Below, in pieces: positions 44,436 to 55,000 of a stretch of 64,000 nucleotides of DNA. The notes beneath the pieces were generated by a model. It saw only the letters and a list, made by a program, of their open reading frames with translations. It was not told the DNA's origin and did no database searches. Numbering within the stretch: position 1 is the first letter of the stretch; each line of letters opens with the position of its first letter. This stretch comes from an uncultured Sphingomonas sp. (lineage in GTDB: Bacteria; Pseudomonadota; Alphaproteobacteria; Sphingomonadales; Sphingomonadaceae): NCBI GenBank assembly GCA_913776045.1, contig CAJYOI010000008.1:21495-85494 (forward strand). Direction: 5' to 3'. A program made the translations under genes and the position numbers.

Positions 44436-44540
44436 CCCTCTCCCCGCTCGGGGAGAGAGTTGGGAGAGGGGCAGTGCCGCGAGTTCAGGTCTCGGTGAGA
44501 CACCTTCCCCTCTCCCAACCCTCTCCCCTGAAGGGGAGAG
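44436..44540. repeat. Paired REP-like CTCTCCCC/GGGGAGAG repeat
   Basis: Units 44436-44471 and 44507-44540 are near-identical inverted copies, each itself palindromic (CTCTCCCC...GGGGAGAG). Together they can fold into a long cruciform between prfA and the likely prmC start. This style of repeat is common in intergenic DNA of related genomes. Confidence 0.75.
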
Positions 44541-44552
44541 TGCTTTACCGGC

Positions 44553-45626
44553 TCACTCATTGATAGAAGCCAACCGCTCGGCCTCGTCCTCGGCCACCAG
44601 CGCGTCGATCAGTTCGTCCATCTCGCCCATCAGGATTTCCGGCAGGCGGTGCAGCGTCAGGTTGATGCGGTGGTCGGTCACGCGCCCCTGCGGGAAGTTG
44701 TACGTCCGAATCCGCTCCGACCGGTCGCCGGAGCCCACCATCGACTTGCGCGCGCCGGCGCGTTCGAACGCCAGCCGCTCGCGCTCGGCCTCGTACAGGC
44801 GCGTGCGCAGCACTTTCAGCGCCTTTGCCTTGTTCTTGTGCTGGCTGCGTTCGTCCTGCTGGATGACGACGAGGCCCGTCGGCAGGTGGGTGATGCGGAT
44901 CGCCGAATCGGTCGTGTTGACGTGCTGCCCGCCCGCGCCCGACGCGCGGTAGATGTCGATCTTCAGGTCCTTGTCCTGGATGTCGACGTCGACCTCCTCG
45001 GCCTCCGGCAGCACCGCGACGGTCGCGGCGGAGGTGTGGATGCGCCCGCCGCTTTCGGTCACCGGCACGCGCTGGACGCGGTGGACGCCGCTTTCGAACT
45101 TCAGCTTGGCGAAAACGCCCTTGCCCGCGACGGAGGCGACGACTTCCTTGTACCCGCCGGCGTCGCTGTCGGAGAAGGAGATCAGCTCGACCTTCCACCC
45201 TTGGCGATCGGCATAGCGCTGGTACATGCGCAGCAGGTCGCCCGCGAACAGCGCGGCTTCGTCGCCGCCGGTGCCCGCGCGGATTTCGAGCATCGCCGCG
45301 CGTTCGTCCGCCACGTCGCGCGGCAGCAGCGCGAGCGCAAGCGCCCGGTCGGCGGCCTCCAGCGCGCGCTCGTTATCGTGCAGTTCCTCGATCGCCATCG
45401 CGCGCAGTTCGGCATCGCCGTCCTGCGACATGTAGGTCAGGCTCTCGGCCTCTTGCCGCAACCGGCGCACTTCGGCGGCGGCCAGCGCGACGGGTTCGAT
45501 CTCGGCATATTCCTTCGACACCGCAACGAAGCGGTCGCCCGGCAGATCGCCGGTCGCCATCAGCGCCTGCAGTTCGTCACGCCGCGCCTCGATCTGGCGG
45601 ATGCGGTCGGCGGGGATGCGGGTCAT
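44553..45626 (-). CDS. prfA: Peptide chain release factor 1
   Basis: 357 residues. Anticodon-like PVT in [16 protein letters not shown], catalytic GGQ in [19 protein letters not shown], and the RF1 C-terminus ([17 protein letters not shown]). It ends translation at UAA and UAG. Overlaps hisS by four bases and is followed by prmC. Confidence 0.96.
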   Translation of the reverse strand: MTRIPADRIRQIEARRDELQALMATGDLPGDRFVAVSKEYAEIEPVALAAAEVRRLRQEAESLTYMSQDGDAELRAMAIEELHDNERALEAADRALALALLPRDVADERAAMLEIRAGTGGDEAALFAGDLLRMYQRYADRQGWKVELISFSDSDAGGYKEVVASVAGKGVFAKLKFESGVHRVQRVPVTESGGRIHTSAATVAVLPEAEEVDVDIQDKDLKIDIYRASGAGGQHVNTTDSAIRITHLPTGLVVIQQDERSQHKNKAKALKVLRTRLYEAERERLAFERAGARKSMVGSGDRSERIRTYNFPQGRVTDHRINLTLHRLPEILMGEMDELIDALVAEDEAERLASINE

Positions 45627-46873
45627 TCGATCCCGCTCGTCGCGCGCTCGATCTCCGCACGAAAGCTGCTAGGATCGAATTTGGCTCGCAGGCCGCGCTC
45701 GCCGATGTGGAGCAGACCATCACGGCGCGAAAGCGAGATCGTATAAGCTGGGTTGCTCTTCAGAGCGCGATCGTAGCGCTTCTTCGGACTGCCTGTAATG
45801 GTCGCTTCGGTCGCATGTCCTGCGCGACGCAGCAAAGCCGTCAGCGCAACTGCCACGGTTTCGAACTCCACTGCTTCGGCAATGACGGCGACATCGATAC
45901 CAGGCGTTGCCGGCGCATCCAGCAACATCGCCAGCCGCTCGATCCCCGCGGCCCAGCCCACGCCCGGCGTCGACGGCCCACCCAGGCTCTCGACCAGTCC
46001 GTCGTAGCGCCCGCCGGCAAGCACCGTGCCCTGCGCACCCAGCCGATCGGTCACGAACTCGAACGCCGTGTGACGATAGTAATCGAGCCCGCGGACCAGG
46101 CGGTCGTTGCGGATCCACTTCACGCCCGCTGCATCGAGACCCGACGTCACGGCAGCAAAGAATTCGCTCGCTTCCGCGGTCAGGAATTCGTCGATTCCCG
46201 GCGCCGAGTCCGCGATCGGCCGGTCGCGCGGGTCCTTCGAATCGAGGATGCGCATCGGGTTCTTTTCGAGCCGGACCAAGCTGTCCTCGCTCAGCACGTC
46301 TCGCGCACTCGCGAAATGCTCGACCAGCGCCGCGCGCCACGCGTCGCGGGTCGCCGCATCGCCCAGCGTATTGAGCTGGAGCGTCACGCCCTCGGCGATC
46401 CCCAGCTCGTTCAGCAACTGGTCGGCGAGCGCCAGCAGTTCGACGTCCGCCGCCGGTTCCGCCGCGCCCAGGATTTCGGCGTCGATCTGGTGAAACTGGC
46501 GATAGCGCCCCTTTTGCGGGCGTTCGTAGCGGAATACGGGCCCGTGCGTCGTGACCTTGATCGGCGCATGCTGCTGCCAGCCGTTGCCGATATACGCCCG
46601 CGCGATGCCGGCGGTGAATTCCGGCCGCAGCGTCAGCGAATCGCCGCCACGGTCGGGGAAGGTGTACATTTCCTTCGACACGACGTCGGTCGTCTCGCCG
46701 ATCGATCGGGCGAAGACTTGCGTATCCTCGAACACCGGCAGTTCGACGCGGCCGAAGCAATAGAGTTTGCGGATGCGGTCGAACGCCTCGACCACGCGGG
46801 CGAAGCGGCGTTCCTCGTCGAACGCGATGTCCTGCGTGCCGCGCACGCGCTGCGGAGTCTGGATGCGGGCCAT
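45623..46873 (-). CDS. hisS: Histidyl-tRNA synthetase
   Basis: 416 residues, class II: motif 1 region near [11 protein letters not shown] and [21 protein letters not shown], motif 2 [22 protein letters not shown], histidine motifs [15 protein letters not shown] and [15 protein letters not shown]. Charges tRNA-His. First gene of the hisS-prfA-prmC set; its C-terminal anticodon domain is short but present. Confidence 0.96.
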   Translation of the reverse strand: MARIQTPQRVRGTQDIAFDEERRFARVVEAFDRIRKLYCFGRVELPVFEDTQVFARSIGETTDVVSKEMYTFPDRGGDSLTLRPEFTAGIARAYIGNGWQQHAPIKVTTHGPVFRYERPQKGRYRQFHQIDAEILGAAEPAADVELLALADQLLNELGIAEGVTLQLNTLGDAATRDAWRAALVEHFASARDVLSEDSLVRLEKNPMRILDSKDPRDRPIADSAPGIDEFLTAEASEFFAAVTSGLDAAGVKWIRNDRLVRGLDYYRHTAFEFVTDRLGAQGTVLAGGRYDGLVESLGGPSTPGVGWAAGIERLAMLLDAPATPGIDVAVIAEAVEFETVAVALTALLRRAGHATEATITGSPKKRYDRALKSNPAYTISLSRRDGLLHIGERGLRAKFDPSSFRAEIERATSGIE

Positions 46874-46913
46874 AAGCGCCGCGCCTTATGTCAGGCCGTG
46901 CGCAAACGCTACC

Positions 46914-47597
46914 CTATCCCGCCGCAGCCAGCCGATAGCCGACACCGCGCACGGTCTGGAGCAAAGGCTTGGCGAACCCGTCGTCGACCTTGCGACGCAG
47001 GCGGCTGAGGTGGACGTCGATGACGTTGGTGCCGGGATCGAAGTGATAGTCCCACACCGCCTCCAGCAGCATCGTACGGGTCACCACCTGATCGGCATGG
47101 CGCAGCAGGAATTCGAGCAGGCGGAATTCGCGCGGTTGCAGGTCTATCGTCTGCCCCGCGCGACGCACGCGGCGGGCGAGCAGGTCCATCTCCAGATCGT
47201 CGTACGACAACTGCGTCTGTGGCGCGTTGGTCGCAGCACTCCCGCGGCGGATCAGCAGCGCGATGCGGGCGGCGAGTTCGGCGAAGGCGAAGGGCTTGGT
47301 CAGATAATCGTCGGCGCCCTTGGTCAGGCCGGCGATCCGGTCCTCGGGCGCACCCAGAGCAGACAGGACGATCACCGGCGTCTCGATCCCCGCCCCGCGC
47401 ATGCCGGCCAGCACCGCCATGCCGTCGATCCCCGGCAGCATCCGGTCGAGCACGATGCAGTCGTAACTGCCGTCGGTCGCCAGGAACAGGCCGTCGCGCC
47501 CCGTCGCGGCGCGGTCGACGGTATAGCCCGCCTCTTCCAACCCTTTGGTCACGAAGGCGGCCATCGCCTCGTCATCCTCGATCACCAGGATCTTCAT
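46914..47597 (-). CDS. OmpR-family response regulator
   Basis: 227 residues: receiver with D51 (IVLDRMLPG) and K near 102, and a C-terminal winged helix (LQPREFRLLEFLLRHADQVV, VHLSRLRRKVDDG). No sensor kinase gene is adjacent on either side, so its partner must be elsewhere. It sits 40 bp upstream of hisS in the same direction but is unlikely to be functionally tied to it. Confidence 0.9.
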   Translation of the reverse strand: MKILVIEDDEAMAAFVTKGLEEAGYTVDRAATGRDGLFLATDGSYDCIVLDRMLPGIDGMAVLAGMRGAGIETPVIVLSALGAPEDRIAGLTKGADDYLTKPFAFAELAARIALLIRRGSAATNAPQTQLSYDDLEMDLLARRVRRAGQTIDLQPREFRLLEFLLRHADQVVTRTMLLEAVWDYHFDPGTNVIDVHLSRLRRKVDDGFAKPLLQTVRGVGYRLAAAG

Positions 47598-47713
47598 CGT
47601 CGCTTCCTTGGGCTCACCCGCCCTTCATACCGCGATGTCGGCGCAAGAAAACATTACGGATCGGTCATGTCGCGGTCAGCGCGGCGCAGGGTCGCGCGCG
47701 GCAGACAGGTCGC

Positions 47714-48070
47714 ATGACGGAGACGAGCCGCCATCGCCTGCGCCGCGCAGACCGGGCCGCCGAGCTCGACGAACGGACCTGCGCGATGATCTGTCCGGTG
47801 TCGGCGGGCCTCGTCGGCGTGTGCCTGACCGCAATCAGCATAATACAGGTCGCGATCCAACCGCATCACGGTCGGACGATCGCCGACGATATGCTGGCGG
47901 TCGATGCGCTGCTGTTCCTCGCCGCGATGCTGTCGTCCTATTTCGCGCTGCGCATCCAGGCGCATGCGCGGTTGCACTGGCTGGAGCGGATCGCGGATGC
48001 GACCTTCATCACCGGCATGATCGTCCTGACGATCGCCAGCTTCGTGTTGACCTACCGGATCGGCGCATGA
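47714..48070 (+). CDS. Small membrane protein
   Basis: 118 residues from MTETSRHRLRRADRAAELDE. A charged N-terminus, then three hydrophobic segments (about 27-46, 62-80, 93-113). No known family recognised. It overlaps the VirJ-like gene by four bases and so leads the lipid-modification operon. Confidence 0.65.
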   Translation: MTETSRHRLRRADRAAELDERTCAMICPVSAGLVGVCLTAISIIQVAIQPHHGRTIADDMLAVDALLFLAAMLSSYFALRIQAHARLHWLERIADATFITGMIVLTIASFVLTYRIGA

Positions 48071-48825
48071 CCCGGCGGTGGCTGGCGCTGCTCGTTCTGT
48101 GCCTCGGACTCGTGGCCGGAACGCTCGGCTATGTCTGGCACCTCGGCTATTTCGGCGGTTCGCTCTACACGCTGGTCCCAGCCGACGCGCCCGCCCCGCC
48201 CGATCGGCAAGGGCTGGTCGCGGTGCTGTTGTCGGGCGACATGGGCTTCAACATCGGCATGGGGCCGCGGATCGCCGATCATCTGGCGGCCGAGGGGATG
48301 CCGGTGCTGGGCGTAAACTCACTGACCTATTTCGCCAGACGCCGCACGCCGGCCGAGGCCGCGGCGTACGTCGAACAGGCCGTCGCCCGCGCGGCGGCGC
48401 TGCCGAGCGCGCGGCGGGTCGTGCTGATCGGCCAGTCGTTCGGTGCGAATGTCGCGCTGGTCGGCGTGTCGAGGCTGCCGGCGGCCCTCCGGGCAAAGCT
48501 CGCCGCGGTGGAGCTGGTCGTGCCGGCCGACACGATGACGTTCCGCGCGACGCCGGGCGGGGTGATCGATCTGGGCCATGACGGCCCGGCGCTGCCCTAT
48601 GCGCGCGCCGTGACCGGCGTGCCGGTGCTGTGCATCCACGGCGCCGAGGAAGCTGACAGCCTCTGCCCGATCTGGCACGCGCCCAATGTCCGCTCAGTCA
48701 CGCTGCCAGGCGGGCATTTCCTCGACAACGACGCAGCCGCCGTCGCCCATGCGCTGGTCGCGGGGCCGATCATTACGGAAAGTTCAGGCACCGGCCAACG
48801 CCCCGCAACATCGCGCAGGCCATAG
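48067..48825 (+). CDS. AcvB/VirJ-like periplasmic hydrolase
   Basis: 252 residues with an N-terminal signal anchor (about 5-25). The alpha/beta-hydrolase core has the nucleophile region VVLIGQSFGANVAL (G-Q-S-F-G) and PDxH-like GGHFLDND at the end, as in the VirJ domain. AcvB of Agrobacterium was shown to hydrolyse lysyl-phosphatidylglycerol. With mprF two genes downstream, this protein probably tunes aminoacylated lipid levels in the same way; inference from family plus operon. Confidence 0.78.
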   Translation: MTRRWLALLVLCLGLVAGTLGYVWHLGYFGGSLYTLVPADAPAPPDRQGLVAVLLSGDMGFNIGMGPRIADHLAAEGMPVLGVNSLTYFARRRTPAEAAAYVEQAVARAAALPSARRVVLIGQSFGANVALVGVSRLPAALRAKLAAVELVVPADTMTFRATPGGVIDLGHDGPALPYARAVTGVPVLCIHGAEEADSLCPIWHAPNVRSVTLPGGHFLDNDAAAVAHALVAGPIITESSGTGQRPATSRRP

Positions 48826-48858
48826 CCACGACAACGCTGGACGGAGGATGGGCAGAAC

Positions 48859-49281
48859 ATGGCGACGTGGAGAGCGATCGGACTGGCAACCGTCGCGATG
48901 CTGGCAGCCACTCCGGCTATCGCCGCCCCCATATCGCCCGAAGGCCTGTGGCTCAGCCCGCACAAAAGCGTCATCGTCCAGACCGGCCCGTGCGGCGACA
49001 GATTATGCGGCCGGATCGTCTGGGCGAACGGCGAGGCAGAGAGCGATGCCCGCGACGCGGGGGTCGAGCATCTGGTCGGCACCATGCTGCTTCAGGACTA
49101 TCGCCCCGATGGCGACGGGCGTTGGAAGGGCACCGTCTTCGTTCCCGACATGGGTCATAGCTTCGCGTCGGAAATCGACACCGTCTCGCCCGAGGCGTTG
49201 CGGGTGAAGGGCTGCGTCCTGGGCGGATTGCTCTGCAAGTCGCAGCTGTGGACGCGCGTCGCGGCGGTGCCGCATGAGTAG
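48859..49281 (+). CDS. DUF2147 secreted protein
   Basis: 140 residues with a signal peptide (cut near AIAA). DUF2147 motifs: GLWLSPHKSVIVQTGPCGDRLCGRIVWA and a C-terminal GCVLGGLLCKSQLWTRV, with paired cysteines likely disulfide-bonded. Lipocalin-like fold in known members. Overlaps mprF by eight bases, so the two are co-translated. Confidence 0.85.
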   Translation: MATWRAIGLATVAMLAATPAIAAPISPEGLWLSPHKSVIVQTGPCGDRLCGRIVWANGEAESDARDAGVEHLVGTMLLQDYRPDGDGRWKGTVFVPDMGHSFASEIDTVSPEALRVKGCVLGGLLCKSQLWTRVAAVPHE

Positions 49282-51898
49282 ACTGCGCGCGATCGCCGAG
49301 CGCTATCGCGGCTGGATCATCGGCGGCGTCGCGCTGTCACTGCTCGTCGTGGCGCTGGGCGCGCTCTACCGGCTGACGCACGAAGTCCATCTGAAGGACG
49401 TCAATGCGGCGCTTGCGGCGCTCTCCACGCAGCGCATCGTACTGGCCGGTGCACTGACCGCGGCGAGCTATCTCGCGCTCACCTTCTACGACGTGTTGGC
49501 ACTGCGCATCATCGGCAAGCCGCTGCCGTGGCGGACGGCGGCGACCGCGTCATTCACCAGCTACACATTGAGCCACAATCTCGGGCTGGCGCTACTGACC
49601 GGCGGGTCGGCACGCTACCGGGTGTACACCGCCGCCGGGCTCGACGGGCCGGACGTCGCGCGCGTCGTCGGCCTGGCGGGAGCGACCTTCTGGGCCGGTG
49701 TCGTCGCGGTCACGTCGCTCGCGCTGATGCTGCACGACGGGCCGCTGGTGCTGCCGGGCGTAACGTTCCGTGCCGGGCAGACGCAGCTGCTGGGCGGCGC
49801 GGTCCTGGCGCTGATCGCCGCCACCTTCAGTGCGACCGCGATCATACGTACGCCGATCAGGCTGTTCGGCTTCGTCGTGCCGCTGCCGGGCTCCGGCCAG
49901 TTCGCCGCGCAGCTTCTGGTCGCGGCGGTCGACCTGTCCTGCGCCAGCGCTGCGCTGTTCGTGTTGTTGCCGCAGGCCGCACCCGCGCTGCTGCCGGCGT
50001 TCGTCCTCGCCTATGCACTGGGCATCGTCGCGACCGTCCTCACCCATATCCCCGGCGGGATCGGGGTGTTCGAGGCGGTGGTGATGAGCGTCCTGCCGGG
50101 CGATCGCACGACATTGCTCGCCGCGCTGGTCGCCTATCGCGCGATCTACTACCTCGCCCCACTGGCGGTCGGCATCGTCATGCTGGCGTGGCACGAGGGC
50201 CGCCGCCAGCGCGGCACCGCGCGGTTCCTGACCGGGCTGGAGGACGCCGTTGCCAGCCTCGCCCCGCTGCTGCTTGCCGCAGCGGCGTTCGGCGGCGGAG
50301 CGTTGCTGCTGCTATCGGGCGCGCTGCCCGCGCTTCAGCCGCGGATGCGCGACCTCGCCCACGTCCTGCCGCTGCCGTTCATCGAGGCGAGCCATCTGGC
50401 CGCCAGCGTGGTCGGCACGTTGCTGCTGATCCTCGCACCGGGGCTCTACCGCCGGCTCGACGGCGCGAACCTCGCGGCGCGGGTGCTGCTCGTCGCCGGT
50501 GCCGTCTTCTCGCTGACCAAGGGCATCGATTACGAGGAGGCCGCGGTCTGCCTGGTCATCGCCGGGCTGCTGCACTGGACCCGCGGCGCCTTCTACCGCC
50601 GCACCGCGCTGACCCACGCGCCGTTCAGCATCGGCTGGCTGGCGAGCGTCGCCGCCGCCTTCGGTGCGGCCACCTGGGCTGGCTTCTTCGCCTTCCGCCG
50701 CGTGGCCTATTCCGACGACCTGTGGTGGCGATTCGCGCTCCACGGCGACGCCCCCCGGTTCCTGCGCGCAAGTGTGGCGAGCGGCGCGGTGCTGGCCGCG
50801 ATCATCCTCTGGCGGTTCCTGTCGCCCGCGCGCCTGCCCGCGATACCCGACCGCGTCGACCCCGCGCGGCTCAACCGCGCGCTTGACCATGCCGACCGCA
50901 CCGACGCGATGCTGGCGCTGACCGGCGACAAGCGCTTCTTCTGGTCCGTCGATGGGTCGGCCTTCGTCATGTATGCGGTTGCGGGCGGAACCTGGGCGGT
51001 GATGGGCGACCCCGTCGGCCCGCGCGATGCCTGGCCAGAGCTCATGTGGGACCTGCGCGAGGCCGCCCACCGCGTTCAGGCGCGGCTGCTGCTCTACGAA
51101 GTCTCCGGCGCGCTGCTCGACCTCGCCATCGGCATGGGGCTGGAGATCGTGAAGTTCGGCGAGGAGGCGATCGTCGACCTAGCCGATTTCGACCTGGAAA
51201 CGCCCCGCCTGCGCAATGCCCGCCGTTCGGCACGCACCCTGGAGAAGAAGGGCCTGACCTTCCGCATCGTGCCGGCCGGCGCGGTACCGGTCATTCTCGA
51301 CGAGCTGCAGGCGGTGTCCGACGCCTGGCTGGCGGCGAAGGACGGGCGGGAAAAGCACTTTAGCCTCGGTCGGTTCGACCGCGAGTATATCGCGCGGTTC
51401 GACACCGCGATCGTCCAGATCGACGGCCGCATCGTCGCCTTCGCCAACCTATGGCTGACGCCGAACCATAACGAGGCGTCGGTCGATCTGATGCGCCACA
51501 CCGACGACGCGCCCGCCGGCACGATGGATTTCCTGTTCGTGCAGTTGATCCTGTGGGCCAAGGCACGCGGCTACGCGCAATTTTCTCTCGGCATGGCGCC
51601 GTTGTCGGGAATCGAGGATCGCCGCCTCGCCCCGGCGTGGGCGCGGATCGCCGCCTTCGCCTTCCGCCATGGCGAGCGCCTCTACGGCTTTCGAGGCTTG
51701 CGCGCCTATAAGGACAAGTTCGCGCCCCGATGGGAGCCGCGCTATGTCGCAGGGCCGCATGGCGTCGGCCTGTTGCTGGCATTGCGCGACGTGACGCGGC
51801 TGATCGGCGGCAGGCCTGAGCCAGCGCCTCGCGACCGTCCGGCATCGGGCGCCAGCGTGCCGCAGCCGGTTTCGCCCCGGCTTGCGCTCGCCGGCTGA
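49274..51898 (+). CDS. mprF: Bifunctional phosphatidylglycerol lysyltransferase/flippase
   Basis: 874 residues: about 14 membrane segments over residues 1-520 (the flippase and synthase membrane part, with SYTLSHNLGLALLTGGSARYR), then a cytosolic DUF2156 aminoacyl-transfer domain (about 555-840: GDPVGPRDAWPEL, RRSARTLEKKGLTF, ASVDLMRHTDDAPAGTMDFLF, YAQFSLGMAPLSGI). It moves Lys (or Ala) from tRNA to phosphatidylglycerol and flips the product, lowering surface charge against cationic peptides. Confidence 0.92.
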   Translation: MSRLRAIAERYRGWIIGGVALSLLVVALGALYRLTHEVHLKDVNAALAALSTQRIVLAGALTAASYLALTFYDVLALRIIGKPLPWRTAATASFTSYTLSHNLGLALLTGGSARYRVYTAAGLDGPDVARVVGLAGATFWAGVVAVTSLALMLHDGPLVLPGVTFRAGQTQLLGGAVLALIAATFSATAIIRTPIRLFGFVVPLPGSGQFAAQLLVAAVDLSCASAALFVLLPQAAPALLPAFVLAYALGIVATVLTHIPGGIGVFEAVVMSVLPGDRTTLLAALVAYRAIYYLAPLAVGIVMLAWHEGRRQRGTARFLTGLEDAVASLAPLLLAAAAFGGGALLLLSGALPALQPRMRDLAHVLPLPFIEASHLAASVVGTLLLILAPGLYRRLDGANLAARVLLVAGAVFSLTKGIDYEEAAVCLVIAGLLHWTRGAFYRRTALTHAPFSIGWLASVAAAFGAATWAGFFAFRRVAYSDDLWWRFALHGDAPRFLRASVASGAVLAAIILWRFLSPARLPAIPDRVDPARLNRALDHADRTDAMLALTGDKRFFWSVDGSAFVMYAVAGGTWAVMGDPVGPRDAWPELMWDLREAAHRVQARLLLYEVSGALLDLAIGMGLEIVKFGEEAIVDLADFDLETPRLRNARRSARTLEKKGLTFRIVPAGAVPVILDELQAVSDAWLAAKDGREKHFSLGRFDREYIARFDTAIVQIDGRIVAFANLWLTPNHNEASVDLMRHTDDAPAGTMDFLFVQLILWAKARGYAQFSLGMAPLSGIEDRRLAPAWARIAAFAFRHGERLYGFRGLRAYKDKFAPRWEPRYVAGPHGVGLLLALRDVTRLIGGRPEPAPRDRPASGASVPQPVSPRLALAG

Positions 51899-52009
51899 CC
51901 GCAATCGTCAACATGACGGAAACTTAACCCAAGGCTAAGTGGCCGGTCATATGCGCGATGCCACAGCAGCGGGATCGCGCCGGTTTCCGGGTGCGAGTGG
52001 CAGGGGCAT

Positions 52010-55000
52010 ATGGCGCAGAATCCGATTTTCTACGATCCGACCGGGCGGCGCGGGCGCTGGGCGAAGCGCATCCTGGCGCTGGCGATCGGCCTGATTTTGC
52101 TGGGCGGCGTCGTCTTCGCGACCACGCTGGTCATGGTCCCGCGTGGGCGCAACGTCGCGCTGCCGCTGCCCCAGCCGAAGGCCGCCGCGATGCGCGGGTC
52201 GCCGCCGCGCAAGGGGCTGGCCCGGTGGCTGCCGCACGAAACCGGGCCGGCCGGCAATACGCCGCTGTCGGTCGGCTTCTACGTACCCGGCGACGAATCG
52301 AGCCTGGCGTCGCTGCGCCGAAATGTCGGCGCGCTCGATTGGGTCGTGCCATCGACGATCAACGTGGTCGGCCCGACGCACCAGACGACCGTCCTGCCCG
52401 ACGTCCATTTCGACCGCATGATCGCCGCGATGCCGCGCCCGCCGCGCGTCCTGCCGATGGTCCAGAATTTCAAGGACGGGACGTGGGAGGGCGACCGGAT
52501 CGCCGACCTGCTCGCGAACCCGGCCGCACGGACGAGGCTGATCCAGCAACTCGCCGCGGTCGGCAAGCAGCCCGCCAATGGCGGCCTGGTGCTCGATTTC
52601 GAAGCGCTGCCGGCACGCGCGATGTCCGACTATCTGCGCTTCATACCGCAACTGCGCGCCGCACTGCCGACAGGTGCGCAGATCGCTGTGACCGTTCCCG
52701 CGGAAGACGACGTCTGGCCGCTGGGCGCCATCGCCAAGGTCGCCGACCGCGTCATCTTCATGGCGTACGACCAGCACTACAGCGGCGGCTCCGCCGGCCC
52801 GATCGCAGCACAGGACTGGTTCATCCGCGAAGTCAGCGCTGCGCGTCGCAAGATCGGCACCGACAAGATGGTCGTGGCGCTGGGCAGCTATGGCTATGAC
52901 TGGCACGGCGGCGATACCGATGCGCTGACGATCGAGGAGGCCTGGCTCGCCGCGCACGACAGCGATGCGAAGCCGCAATTCGATCACGCCAGCGGCAACA
53001 GCTATTTCGCCTATGACGAGGATGGGCAGCGCCACACCGTCTGGATGATGGACGCCGCGACCAGCTGGAACCAGTTGCAGGTCCTCAAGCGCCTGGGCAT
53101 CGACGACGTCGCGATGTGGCGGCTGGGCAGCGAGGATGCCGGATTCTGGTCGTCGCTTCGCGCGTTCCGCAAGGGCGGCACCCCCGACCTGTCGACTCCG
53201 CGCGCGCTGTTGGAGACCGACGTCGAGGGTGCGGGCGAAATCCTGAAGATCACCGACACCCCGTCGGTCGGCCACCGCAACGTCAGTTACGACAAGAGCG
53301 GCTTGATTCGGCAGGTCGAATATACGGCGATGCCGACGCCCTATGTCGTCAAGCGTGCGGGTGCTGCCGATCCCAAGGCGATCGCACTCACTTTCGACGA
53401 CGGACCCGACGGCAAATGGACGCCCCAGATCCTCGATGTGCTGGAGCGCGAGAAGGTGCCCGCGACCTTCTTCGTCATCGGCCAGAACGTGCTCGAACAT
53501 CCGCAGCTGGTGAACCGCATCATCGCCGGCGGCAGCGAGCTGGGCAACCACAGCTACAGCCACCCCAATCTGGCCGGCGCGTCCGAGACGATGACGATGC
53601 TGGAGCTGAACACGACCCAGCGGCTGGTCGAGGCCTATACCGGCCGCCGCATGACACTGTTCCGCGCGCCCTATTTCGGCGACGCCGAACCGACGACGAC
53701 CGACGAACTGCTGCCGGCCCTCGCCGCCCAGCAGGCGGGCTATACGATCGTCGGGCTGCACGTCGATCCGAACGACTGGCAGCGTCCGGGCGCGGACGAG
53801 ATCGTCCGCCAGACGCTGACCCAGGTCCGCAAGGCGACGCCGGAAGTCCCCGGCAACGTCGTTCTGCTGCACGACAGCGGCGGCGACCGGTCGGAAACCG
53901 TCGCGGCGCTGCCCCGCATCATCGCTGCGCTTCGGGCGGCGGGCTATCACTTCGTCACCGCATCGCAGCTGGTCGGCGTGTCGCCGGCGCAGGCGATGCC
54001 CAGAGTCGCGGGCGAGGATCTGGCCGCCGTCCGCTACGACGTCGCCGGCTTCATCTTCGTCGCGGGCGTCCTGTTCGTAATCGGCTGGCTGTTCTACCTC
54101 GCCATCGCCTTAGGCATCGCCCGCGCCGTCCTGATGGCCGCGCTCGCGTGGTGGCAAAGTCGCCGTCGTCGTCCAGAACCGCCGGTCTTCACCCCCAGCG
54201 TGTCGGTCATCATCCCCGCCTATAACGAGGACCGCGTCATCCGATCCTCGGTCGAGCGGATTCTGGCGAGCGACTATCCCGCGCTTCAGGTGATCGTCGC
54301 CGACGACGGGTCGCAGGACGCGACCAGCGCAATCGTTGCCGAGGCGTTCGGGACGGACCCGCGCGTCACGCTGCTGACGCTGCGGAACGGCGGCAAGGCA
54401 GCCGCGCTCAACCGCGCGCTGCAGGACGCGACCGGCGAGATCATCATCGCGCTCGACGCCGATACCCAGTTCGAGGCGGGCACGATCCGCCGCCTCGCCC
54501 GCTGGTTCGTCGACCCGAAGATCGGCGCGGTCGCCGGTGATGCGCGCGTCGGCAACCGCGTGAATCTGGTCACGCGCTGGCAGGCGGTCGAATATATCAC
54601 CGCGCAAAATCTGGAGCGCCGTGCGCTCGCCGGGTTCGACGCGATGACCGTGGTGCCGGGCGCGGTCGGTGCGTGGCGCCGCGCGACGCTCGATCAGGTC
54701 GGTGGCTACCCCGAGGATACACTGGCCGAGGATCAGGATCTGACCATCGCCATCCAGCGCGCGGGCTGGCGCGTGACCTACGACCCGATGGCGGTCGCCT
54801 GGACCGAGGCGCCCGAAAGCTTCAAGGGTCTGGCCAAGCAGCGCTACCGCTGGGCGTTCGGCACGCTGCAATGTCTGTGGAAGCACGCCGGCATCTGGCG
54901 CACGCGTCGCCCGCGGGGTCTGGCGCTGGTCGGGATGCCGCAGGCGTGGCTGTTCCAGATCATGTTCGCCGCGATATCGCCGCTGATCGACCTTGCGCTG

